Shown one piece after another: positions 34,307 to 44,575 of a DNA stretch of 64,000 bases. Under the pieces are notes generated by a model. The model was given only the letters and a program-made list of their open reading frames with translations. It was not told the origin of the DNA and did not search any database. The stretch spans positions 2,108,001-2,172,000 of the forward strand of contig JAHNUO010000006.1 of the NCBI GenBank assembly GCA_019787685.1, given 5' to 3'. The translations under genes and the position numbers were made by a program. How positions within the stretch are numbered: the stretch's first letter is position 1; every line of letters begins with the position of its first letter. Origin of the DNA: Chiua virens (Eukaryota > Basidiomycota > Agaricomycetes > Boletales > Boletaceae).

Positions 34307-35716
34307 CTAGGAGGCCCCATCGACATGACCACGAACGCTGATCATGGGAAACTCAAAGCGTGCGCGCCCATACTCGTCAGAGTTCATCGACTCCGGCGAC
34401 TCGCAGAGTGGCTTGTCGAGAAAGATACCAATGGTACCAGTCGCGCTCGCCGATGTCGATGTGTCGAGTGGATGCAGCACAGCGCGGTAAACAAGGGCGT
34501 CACCAGAGTCCAGCTCGGCCAACGAAGCAGGACCACGGGATGCCAACGCACCGCCGTCCGTCCTCTGACCGGAATGAGCTAAGGTCAAAAAGAAGGAAGG
34601 CGGGGCATCGAGGCCCCGTTCGTGGACAGGGACGCTGTGGTTCGAGGAAGAACTTGTGTAGGTCTGGGACGGTTGGTTGATCATGATGTCCTCGAAGGGG
34701 CGAGGAAGGGAAAAGTCTTGCAGCGTCGAGAGGCGAGTAGGGGCTTGGTCGAGTTCGGAAGGGATGGATGCGAGCGCGACTTGAGCGAACGAGTTGGCGG
34801 AATTGGAACGCCTGCGTTCCCTGTGATCACCGTCTCGGTCGGTGGTAGAATTACTCCGGAGTATACGTAGGTCGTGTTCAGAGTGAAAAAATCGTCGGAT
34901 GGCGTTTAAAGGATCGGTGGTGTTTTGAGGGTAGTTGAATGACCGTGTGGCTTCCTGGTCAACAGGATAGTTTTCATCTTGCTCGTGGGCGGGAGACATG
35001 TAGAGTAAAGGAGAGAATTCCCCATCCTGTCGTATCCATTGACGCAGACGTTTCCTCCCTGGTGGTTGTGAACTCGTACTGTCAACGAATGAGTCATCAT
35101 CTTGAATGTGATGATGGTCCACCGGCATGGCTTGCATGTCCAGCGAGTCCGAGTCATCGGTATGTTTTCGTTTCAGTGTCGCGACAGAGGGCTTCAAGGC
35201 GAAAGAGGTCTGAAGCCTCTGTGGAGGAAGAAGATCCAATGACACTCGCCGGTCGGAAGGACCGGGAGAATTCATTTGGACTGAGTCGCAACGGTGTGGC
35301 CGAGGACAAGGCACTGCGCGATCAGTGACATCTATTGATGTGGACTCTGATCTTCTCTAGAGAACATGAATCAGAGCAACGCTAAAGATACTGAAACCTC
35401 GTCGATCATAAGAATGACTCACGGGACCGTCAATATCCATTGAATGAGCGGACATCGAGGAAAAGTCTTTTATGGGACGTGACGAGGAACGGGGTTGATG
35501 GTCCTTTGATGCAGCTAACATTTGTTCCTTATATGAACCCACTGTGGCATCCCTCGGAAGCGCCTGAAGATGAAGACTCCCATACCTTTCCTTCAAGAAG
35601 TAGTTCACGTCACTCGTCACCAGGCAAACATCTAGACAAAAAACAAGGCGTGGACGAAGAGCGATCGGCTTTACCCATGGACCCACAGAGGCCCACAGGG
35701 CGACCTGAAAGTACAA
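34307..35716 (-). CDS. Uncharacterised Ser-rich protein, 5' end uncertain
   Basis: A long last exon (about 35338-34307) joins an upstream exon through an intron with clean ends just after SMDIDGP. The upstream part holds a helix-like segment (VNYFLKERYGSLHLQALPRD, SYKEQMLAASKDHQ). The rest is polar and low complexity: a KRKHTDDSDSLDMQ patch, DSFVDSTSSQPPGRKRLRQW (possible nuclear signal), then Ser/Asn/Arg stretches. It closes with a more ordered C terminus (GDALVYRAVLHPLDTS, GTIGIFLDKPL, ARFEFPMISVRG). The start is not fixed: an open block at 35737-35976 (ANFKRIQDDTRRGLASLCDYI) is a likely earlier exon. I recognise no domain. The polar composition and basic clusters suggest a nuclear or regulatory protein, but that is only inference. 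Confidence 0.5.
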
Positions 35717-35976
35717 TAAGAGAGAACACGACGCTGTCAGGGTTTCGTGATTTGTATATAATCACAAAGCGATGCCAAGCCCCGTCTGGTGTCGTCTTGA
35801 ATCCGCTTGAAGTTAGCCTCGTTGTCGTTGCAACCGTCTAGTTTCCGGATCGTGGCAATCTCCGTGGCATCTCCGTGAAGTGCCGGGCTAGTACGTGGAC
35901 CGACAATTTCGGATGGGCGCCACGCGGCGGAGCTAATACATCGTGTCGGTGTCGGTACATCATGGGCTCCGTCCAA

Positions 35977-36453
35977 GTTAATGTGCCATTTGCAACAGTG
36001 GTTTCTTCTAGGTCACGTAGTTACTAGTACGTTTAAGTTTGTCATGGATTTGTTCATTCAACTTCAAGTTGTCCTGAACAACTCGGACGCCACGCACCAC
36101 CGTTCACTTAGTCTCCGAGTCAAGCTGTCAATATAATCATGCCAGGTACCACAAACTTAACTCAATTTGAATTTTGGACTCCAAGTTGCAGATCCATGCC
36201 ATAGTCTAGCTTGGATCTTGGCAATCAGGCGAGGGTTCAGACGTTCAGGGCGCACCGTGGGTGTACATACCGCTTTCTCAGGCTAGAGGACTTGTTCTTA
36301 CGCTTCATTGCCAGTGCTCAAGCGAAATCACACCCGGTGGGGACACTAGTGCTGCTTGCGTATCAGTGCAGATAACAAGGTGCCGTGTATCGTGATGTGG
36401 CCACTCGGGTCCTGTTATCAGTCCAACAGTGATCGATTGATTCTCGACCGTCG
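35977..36453. other. Intergenic, nothing recognised
   Basis: About 480 bp with no supported gene. It must carry the promoter of the decayed LYC1 copy and perhaps that of the divergent unknown gene. Confidence 0.35.
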
Positions 36454-37674
36454 ATGACCCGGCTGCCAGTCCACGAGCTCGCTTCATTATCCTTTTTCCG
36501 TGCAACTCCTGCACAAGCGCTTGAGTCGCGCTTGAGAACTTGGCCTCAATGGGGAGGCCCACTTACCGAGGAACATTACCTAGAGCGCGACGATAAGATG
36601 AGAGTCATGGAATATGCCATAAAACCCGAGATACTCTCGATTTCGCGAGTGCTTACGAGACGTTAGTACCGTTGGCTGTCAGGCTGCAGGTGACTTGGAG
36701 GTCAGCTGTGCTAACCTCACACGTGCGACTTCTAGATACAAAGGCAAGGGGATCGTTCGGTGCAGCGGGGCAAGCGAAATACATGGAGTTGCATGCCATA
36801 GGGTAGTGTATGTATTCACTCCACACAAACGTGGGAAGGGATACGCGTCCCATATGATGCCAGTGCGCTTGTTGCGCTGGGTCACCGCAAAGCGAACATC
36901 TGAGTTTCCACAAGAATGGGGTGCACCGCCTCCCGAGGTCGATGAAGTTGGAAACGAATTGTTCTCCATCCTGTACAGTGCTCTCGGAGACAGGTTCTAC
37001 AAAGAAACCGGCCTCGGGATCGAGAAGATGGATGGAAGACAAGACAATCCTTTCCTAGCACAGGGCAAATTCCCGTGCAAGGTGAAATTGAGCGGGACCG
37101 CGACATCACAGGCGATAAATGGAGGTTGCCAAAGTATGAAGACTTGGACTCTTTTTGGGCGAAAGATGGCCAGCTTGTCCGGCATACGGTGGAGAATCTA
37201 CCTACCTCCCCGACGAGGGTGCCGGGGCTCTTACACATCTTTCGCTCCATGTTTGCCCTTGAGGACGTCGTATCTATGAAAGTTTTGGGAATAGAAAATG
37301 AGGAAGTTAGGCAACCCCGACCAACCAACCTACGCTACATGGACAGTTGACACAAAGCCACTTCCTCTGGTGCTCCTCATCACTCGACTGAGTGCAACCG
37401 ACGCGGATTCCCCAACGCTTACCAGAAGAATCCAGAAAGTTGCCAGGAGGAACAGGACATGAAAAATGGAAGCTTGGAATATACCCTCATATCTCCCGGG
37501 AGGAGTCGCGAAAACAAGAGGGAGGACCTTCGCAAGGGAAAAACGACTGCCTGCTATGAAATGGTATAGAGAAGGAGAAACAGCTGACATAGAGTGGGTT
37601 TTCAATGAGAAGTGTGTTCATCGTTATTTTTGGAAATGTGGCTTGACAAGATTCCTAGATTGTGCTGGTGCTGA
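36454..37674 (+). pseudogene. Decayed LYC1-type lysine acetyltransferase copy
   Basis: This is a second copy of the gene at 38132-39479. It keeps the start (HELASLSFFRATPAQALESRLRTWPQWGG), the acetyl-CoA loop HKRGKGYASHMM, EFPQEWGAPPPEVDEVG, LHIFRSMFALEDV, the domain near WNIPSYLPGG and even the last short exon ending LCWC-stop. It is broken in several ways that single sequencing slips do not explain. The segment that carries intron 1 and WVLAPRGDP in the other copy is missing. The acetyl-CoA region has altered and extra residues (CHRVVYVF; MMPVRLL). About 16 codons before YLPDEG are deleted, and the frame changes at least three times with stops between. I therefore call it a pseudogene. Transcription may still occur. 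Confidence 0.78.
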
Positions 37675-38131
37675 TGCGGGAAATCACGGATATATGATGC
37701 AATTAGAGCACTTATCGTCCGCAATTTAGTATCAAAAATACATCGATGGCGAAACAATAATGCAATACAATGTACTTTCCTCCGTATTCATAGATGGGTT
37801 GTGATTACAACTTCGAGTCGATCGAGGTGTGTGACTAGTTGTGCTAATATTCACAGATGCCGTCACGGTAGTGGCGCTGGTTCGTGACTTTATCGGTTAG
37901 TTTGAATGCTGATTATAGTATCCTTGGTTACTATCTATGGGCGTGCCAAATCACCCTCGTGTTAGAGGCTCGCAGTGCATGCGCTTCGTCGCTGACCAGG
38001 AATCTTCGGGTCGTATGTACTATTCCGGGAGACCTGACATTCTGAGCCCTCCCATCAATAAATTCATGTGGAGTCAATCTGATACTATGTGATTGTTCTC
38101 ACTCGTATCAAACCCCACTACTCCAGCTGAG
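37675..38131. other. Intergenic between the LYC1 copies
   Basis: About 460 bp holding the 3' flank of the pseudogene and the promoter of the intact copy. No other frame is supported. Confidence 0.4.
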
Positions 38132-39479
38132 ATGTCTCACTCGCAGCTCGCTTCCCTAACATTGTTTCGCGCCACCCCAGCCCAGGTGCTTGAGTCACGA
38201 AAGCGAACGTGGCCTCAATGGGGAGGGTTACTCACCAAGGAGCAGTTTCTCGAACGCGACGCCATAATGGACACCATGGAACACGCAGTTGACTCTCGGA
38301 TGATCACTTGGTATGTCTGATCAGATGTCGCCAATAATGAAAGTGTAAATTGAGACGAACCTCAGGGTGTTGGCACCAAGGGGTGATCCAGAGACACTCG
38401 ATTTCATGTGTTCTTGCGAAACGTCAGTGGACTACACTTCCTTCGTTAAAAGGACATGGGCGTGATACACTTGACAGATACAAGCGGCACGGACTCGTTC
38501 GATACCCACGTTCGGCGGAGGTGCAGGAAGTTACATGTTATGGGGTTGCGTCTGTGTTCACCCCGCCGCATAAGCGGGGGAAAGGATATGCCTCTCACAT
38601 GATGCGACTTCTGCACCGGGTCACCGCGGGAAGGACATCGGAGTACAATTTACCTGAGTTCCCAGCCGAGTGGGGTGCTCCACCCCCTGAGGTACAGGAA
38701 GCTGGGAAGGGAATGTTTTCCGTCCTCTACAGCGACGTCGGAGAGGAATTCTACAAGCAAGCTGGCCCTGGGATTGAAAATTCAGGGGGCTGGGAAGCGA
38801 GAGATCCTATCTCGACTATTTGGAAATTTCCTCAGAAGGGGGAGGTGCAGCAGTTCGACACGAACGGCGAGTGGCGATGGCTTAAACATAGTGACCTCGA
38901 TACACTTTGGAAAAAGGACGTCCAGTATATCCGGCGCAAGATGGAACAATTACCGGTGTCAAGCCCGGAGTATCACACCGAGAATCCCAAGGCATTCGCG
39001 ACGTACCTTCCCGACGAAGGTGTTGGGTCTTTCCACATTTTCCGCTCCATGTTCGCCGCGGATAACATCATATCGATGGACATCTGGGGTGTAGAGAAGA
39101 AACCCGCCAACAATGACCAACCGATTTATGCAACATGGTCGGTCGACGTGCGCCCGTTGCCTCCTACCTTGATCGTCACCCGCCTCTGCACGACACCATC
39201 AGAATTTCCCGACTTACTTCGTCAGATTCAACAGGCCGCTAGGCGGAGTGGTATTGAAAAGGTGGAAATATGGAATATACCCAAGGATTTGGTCACGGCC
39301 GCTACAGAGACAGGGGGCCAGACCTTTGAGAGAAAAGAGCACCTGCCTGCTATCAAGTGGTATGGTGCAGGTGAGACGGTGGAGGTAGAGTGGGTCTTGA
39401 ATGAAAAGTAAGTCGAATATCACCGGATATGTGCACTTTGACTGACCGTCGACTGCCCGAAAGGTTTTGCTGGTGTTGA
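38132..39479 (+). CDS. LYC1: LYC1-type lysine N-acetyltransferase (GNAT)
   Basis: Lyc1 acetylates lysine at N6, the first step of lysine breakdown in yeasts such as Yarrowia. Four exons (38132-38310, 38366-38422, 38478-39407, 39464-39479) give 393 residues in one clean frame. The GNAT fold is N-terminal: MSHSQLASLTLFRATPAQVLESRKRTWPQWGG, WVLAPRGDPETLDFMCSCET, then VASVFTPPHKRGKGYASHMM, where RGKGYA is the acetyl-CoA-binding R-x-x-G-x-A. The LYC1 C-terminal domain follows (EFPAEWGAPPPEV, FSVLYSDVGEEFYK, SFHIFRSMFAADNI, ATWSVDVRPLPPTLIVTRL, HLPAIKWYGAGE). The last exon codes only the family end FCWC. The break seen before FTPPHKRG disappears once a GTCAGT donor is used. A decayed tandem copy lies about 460 bp upstream. 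Confidence 0.93.
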
Positions 39480-40196
39480 ACTCGAGGAATCAATGGCACT
39501 GGGACGGAATTTGTGACGCGGTGCTGGCAGTGGAAAGCGTCCGAGTCGTCTACTTGTGCTTGTACCAGCTTTGAGTCAAGCGAGAGTCCAGTGTAGCTTT
39601 CTGTTGTCACAACATTGTCATCAATGGAAGTGTGCATTCAAATTTGAAGACCCTCCGTCGGGCGTTCGGAATCCGCGAGCAAGTCAACTCATTTAGTATC
39701 CCCAGGCTGCTAGTCACGTAGCCCGCGAGTTCAAGTTTCATGCGTACCTAGGATTTCTAGGGCAGGCCACCCTCTGACGTTCAATCTGGAGATGTTAATT
39801 ACTACTAGCTTTCTTTGAAATAACAGAACTATTGAAACTTAGAGAAGCTGGGAAGTAATCGTACAGTTTTCTAAAGCTGCTAGTACTGTGAGGATCATAT
39901 TCGAATTTCTGGGGTGTGAACCCATTGATCTTCACGTTCAACACCATACGGTCGAAAGTAGTAGCACTGTTGCTAATGATTGGAAAGATCTAAGGTGGGA
40001 AATGCTTTGTCTAGATAACAGATAATGCCTATACCATTCAAGAGAGCACGAGAGATTGCGATGGCAATGAAATATATGTGTAACGTGTCCAGGAAAATAG
40101 ACACGCTTTAAATCTGTGAAAGCGAGGTAAGGTATATGGTGCCCCAAGGACCAAGTCGCACTGGCAAGTCTAAGGGGTATGTTGTAGGTGGTATGG
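39480..40196. other. Intergenic between convergent genes
   Basis: About 720 bp, AT-richer than the flanks, with no open frame beyond about 90 codons and no recognisable gene or repeat. Confidence 0.45.
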
Positions 40197-41592
40197 CTAG
40201 TTTGCGATCAACGGCCAGGCTCGCTTTAATTGCTAAGCGTTTCGGTTAAGCAAATTATCATGAAAGTCTCCTAAGAAGCTCACCTCGAGGAAAACAAACA
40301 TAAGGACGGTGTTTGGTCCTAGTCGCATGAAGGCTGGTGTCCAACCTTTAAACATGAACATGGGACCTTCATCTCGTAGTGATTTCACGAGAACTTGTAC
40401 AGGGCTAGCCTTGGCCGACTTCGAGATTGAATTTTGATATGAATTCAACTTTGCGTAGACGGAAAACACTCACCGAACCCATTATTCTTGTCCTTATGAC
40501 ATCTGCGGGGGATGTGACGGCTGCAAATAGGGTGAACACGAATATAGAGAATAGATCAAGACAACAGACTTGTCCCACAGGTGCCGGCAGCTAGACTAGC
40601 GACAACATGCAAGAAGAAACCATCTTGAAACTGATAGCCCACCAATGGTATTTGATGACGAAGTAGAATCGTCTTGAAGAAGTCGTAGCTGTAATCAACC
40701 TCAGGAAATGTGTTCTGGGGATGCAGGTTGAACCATAGGGTCAACTCACGATCCGACCTGTGCCGTCTACCAAAGGGCACATGTTACACGTCAACTCTCA
40801 TTATTAGAAGGCAGAATCTCACGTTCATCAAAACTGCGCGTGTCTTGAAATGTATATTTAGCCCTTGTGTCATTGGTCTACGATCGACATGCTCACCGCG
40901 TTGGTTCCGAGCCCCCTACTGAGCCCCCTAATACCCTCGGCTTTCACGAGATTTGCAAGCCCACTCAGAGCATTTCGATACCCATATTGCTTTTCAGGGG
41001 GCCTTAGGGAGTCACTAGTCATGCGCACGAGTAGGATGTCTGCAGGGTTTCCTGCAACACCTCCCAATCCACCAGCGATACTCGAGGCTAAAAGGAGCTT
41101 TCCAGCAGAGGGTTTTCCATTTTCAGACATGCGTCGCTTCATTTCCTCGTAGCTTCCAATGCGGACAAGGGAATATGTCATTTGTCGAAGTAGTGATGCA
41201 GAAAGGCCAGTGTAAATACTGCGCAAGCCATTGTCAGACAATGAAGCCCGGATCGTCTTAAACATGGACGGGCGCAGCACAGATGGGCCCAGGGTCTGCA
41301 TACGGCTATATGGACGTTTAGCAGACTTTCCTAGTGAAACCAGTCATACGTACACTTTCGTCAAGTCTAAAGGATGGGTGAAAAAAGCTGCCACTAGAAC
41401 ACGAAGCATAAGTTAGCGCACAGGGCTTGGTTGGTGCACCTACTGGAAGCAGCAACGCCTAGAAATACGGTATCAGACAGATATCATGACCAATGAGTTA
41501 CGACCTTACCGCCAAGCCTGCATAAGTTGTGTTCAGCGAAGGTCTGAGGAGTGATGTTCAGAAAATACTCACCAGAATGGGGAGGTGGGCAT
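40197..41592 (-). CDS. DIC1: Mitochondrial dicarboxylate carrier with micro-exons
   Basis: SLC25A10/Dic1 carriers swap malate or succinate for phosphate across the inner mitochondrial membrane. The start is MPTSPFWLGGVAASMAAFFTHPLDLTKVRMQT, with the carrier signature PxD-x-x-K-x-R. It is assembled from exons of 20, 8, 15 and 40 nt (41592-41573, 41517-41510, 41458-41444, 41393-41354) before a 409-nt exon (41305-40897). That exon holds repeats 1-2 (ASLLRQMTYSLVRIGSYEEMK, GNPADILLVRM, GYRNALSGLANLVKAEGIRGL). Tiny exons of 21 nt (40843-40823) and 17 nt (40766-40750) follow. Then come YDFFKTILL, the third signature TSPADVIRTRIMGS, and FKGWTPAFMRLGPNTVLMFVFLEQLKRAW. Three repeats are present and the frame is clean. 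The closest match is Dic1; oxaloacetate or other dicarboxylate carriers are less likely. Confidence 0.92.
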
Positions 41593-42192
41593 CTTGTGTC
41601 TTGTCTTGTGTCGCATCACCCCACATACACACAACAGCTTTTATACCACTCAGGATATGAGAACTGTACAGCTCGACGTGTGACTAGCTGCGAGTCTCAC
41701 CTGTGTACTAGAGCACGAAAGGCCACAGGATGGGAATTGCAATGGCGTCAATATCGCGAAATGATTTAAAAAAATAGTTCTCCAGCCGGGCCCCGCGTTG
41801 AGTCTGAGAGGCTGGATGATTCGAAGAACACTTCAAGGAAGGACACGGGTGATGACGGACTGAAAGCGGATGTGGCTACTTAACGAGGCCACTATTCCAC
41901 GAAAAAGAGGTCGAAATCTGCACGCACTAGTCACAACGACACCCGGATGAGGGACTGCATCTCGGCTACGTCTGCACACCAGTCTCCACGCGTTGGCGAG
42001 AAGTCTATTCGCAAGGTATGTGACGAGGTCCGTGCGCACGTGAGATTAAGTAAGACGGATTTATTAGTTGATTAGTCATCAGCCAACGAACCATCTTTGA
42101 CGCGCCACAAATTTGTTTCCTTTACGCTCTGACTCTCTCCGCGACCATCTCTCCATTGAATTCTACATACAGGCTAATTTTCATTAATCACA
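41593..42192. promoter_or_regulatory. Divergent upstream region, DIC1 / SUB2
   Basis: 600 bp between opposite starts, longer than the other divergent gaps. Short open frames inside look like chance. No TATA box was found near SUB2; a CT-rich stretch lies at 42117-42160. Confidence 0.4.
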
Positions 42193-44210
42193 ATGTCACA
42201 CGACAACGAGGAACTGGTCAACTACGAGGATGAAGACGACGTCGTCCCGAACGGCGGTGCCGCACCTACGAATGGGGTTGCTGCTTCAGCGACAGCAGAC
42301 GGCGACGTCGAAAAAGACAAGAAAAACTTCTCAGGCATACACTCAACCGGCTTCAGGTCATTTCCATCTCTGTTACATGCCATTTTCTCGGCCTGACACT
42401 CTTTACAGGGATTTCTTGTTGAAACCAGAACTTCTGCGAGCTATTAGTGATTTGGGGTTTGAACATCCTTCAGAAGGTACTTTTATTCGTGTCTTCTGCG
42501 GTTCAGTGTGACTGACGGTTATTATTCCCAGTTCAACAAGAATGTATCCCTCAAGCTGTCTTGGGAATGGACGTTCTTTGCCAGGCAAAGTCAGGGCATG
42601 GTAAGACTGCTGTCTTCGTCCTCGCGACATTACAACAGTTGGAACCTGTCAACGGCGAAGTCTCTGTGATCGTTTTGTGCCATACCCGTGAACTCGCTTT
42701 CCAAATCAAGAACGAGTACACGCGGTTTGCAAAATACATGCCCGATGTACGGGTACACACTTTCTATGGCGGTACTCCCGTACAAAAAGATGCGGAAATC
42801 CTCCGCGACAAGAACCGATGCCCGCACATAGTCGTGGCGACTCCTGGCCGCTTGAATGCCCTCACTCGAGACAAGATTCTGGACGCCAAGAATGTCAAAC
42901 ACTTCACTTTGGACGAGTGCGACAAAATGCTTGAACAGCTTGGTTAGTCTCCGCCTCTTCAGTTTCGGCTGCCAGTCTTGGAATACCGCGCCATTAAATT
43001 TCGCGCCCATCACACCGGTCCCGCAACCGGCTAACGAAGTTCTTGTCGCCATACTCAACGTCACACTGCCAATGTGGGCAAGCGCCTTGGGCGCCACTTG
43101 GAATTGGTGTTGAAGCATGGTCATGGGTTCATCGCTGGGTTGCCGAGTTGCTGATAGTGTTGCATGATGATGAAGAACATCACGGGTCCACTTCCGATTT
43201 CTTGCTCTCGCCGCAGCGAAAGTATACGTGGGCTTACTCGCAATTTACGCTCGGCGCTCACCTTCCATCTCCGTTCTTGAGTTTCTTCTTTTCTCACTCG
43301 ACCCGAAATTCAATCGCAATCTAACCGCTGTCTTCCGCCTTTCTTTGCTGCGTAGACATGCGTAGGGACGTCCAAGAAATTTTCCGCGCGACTCCCCATC
43401 ACAAGCAAGTCATGATGTTCAGCGCCACGTTGTCGAAGGAGATTCGTATCACGTGCAAAAAATTCATGGCGAATGTGAGCTTCTAGACTAATCCAATACT
43501 TTCACTGACATTGGAACATAGCCACTTGAAATCTTCGTCGACGACGAGACAAAACTGACGTTGCACGGTTTGCAGCAACACTATGTCAAACTTGAGGAGA
43601 ATGCCAAGAATCGAAAGCTCAACGACTTGCTCGACACCTTGGAGTTCAATCAAGTAAGCGACATTTGATGCGCCATGCTATTCATTTATGGTTTGGCAGG
43701 TCGTCATCTTTGTTAAGTCGGTTGCAAGAGCCATTGAATTGGATAAGTTGTTGGTGTCATGCAACTTCCCTAGTATCAGCATTCACTCGGGGCTCGTCCA
43801 AGAGGAGCGGTAGGTTCCCATGACCCTTATTTATCATCCTACTGACGTAATGAAAAGTATTAAGCGTTACACAGCCTTCAAGGCTTTTGAAAAGCGTATA
43901 CTAGTTGCCACTGATATCTTCGGTCGTGGCATTGATGTGGAGCGAGTCAACATCGTCATCAATTATGATTGCCCTCCTGACGCAGACAGTTACCTTCACC
44001 GTGTTGGTCGTGCTGGGCGATTTGGCACCAAAGGTCTGGCTATCACGTTCGTGTCGAGTGAGAGCGATCAACAGGTGATGGCCGCCATTCAATCTCGATT
44101 CGAAGTTGCAGTTCCTGAGCTGCCCGACCATATCGATCCTGCTAGTTATAGTAAGTATTACATGTTCTCTGACCGACTTACGCTTAATTCTCGTTTCAGT
44201 GACTTCGTAA
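42193..44210 (+). CDS. SUB2: Sub2/UAP56 DECD-box RNA helicase
   Basis: Sub2 loads TREX on mRNA and acts in spliceosome assembly and export. The start [16 protein letters not shown] and [35 protein letters not shown] carry the Q motif. Then come motif I AKSGHGKT, Ia [17 protein letters not shown], motif II DECD (TLDECDKML), motif [42 protein letters not shown] and [10 protein letters not shown]. The end YMTS is reached through a final intron (AG at 44198-44199). Motif I has His where animals usually have Met. All introns are near 50 nt except one of 413 nt (42943-43355), just before [10 protein letters not shown]. Complete and in frame. Confidence 0.97.
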
Positions 44211-44575
44211 TTAGTTTTGTTGCTATGGCCGTTCCGTTTTGTATTCTCACTGTAACAATGTACTTAGTAAAGGTCATTGAGTTGTCCACTATCACATTGT
44301 GACTTGGTTTTGCTTCTGTGTTTGCCTGATGGGGCTTGGAACAAGAGAAATAATTGATACGGATCAACTGTTCAAATCAATTCTTTGCATGGTGTCGACA
44401 TTTTCTTCAACAGCTTAGTTTGTCACAGAAATCATTCGATGTGGCATTCCCACTTCTCCGTCGAGATGCGACCCCGCCGTGCTCAGGCACCAGGAATGTC
44501 ACAGGCCGGGCGGTGTCTTTTGGAGCGGCGGAATCCAGGATGCTGAGCACCGTTCCGATATGCCATGCTTGTATC
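44211..44575. other. Intergenic between convergent genes
   Basis: About 365 bp between the SUB2 stop and the Fpg stop. No gene is seen. Confidence 0.5.

Noticed and set aside
38300..38480. Apparent break at the N terminus of the intact LYC1
   Set aside because: Two ordinary introns (donors GTATGT and GTCAGT) restore WVLAPRGDPETLDF and CETYKRHGLV in one frame.
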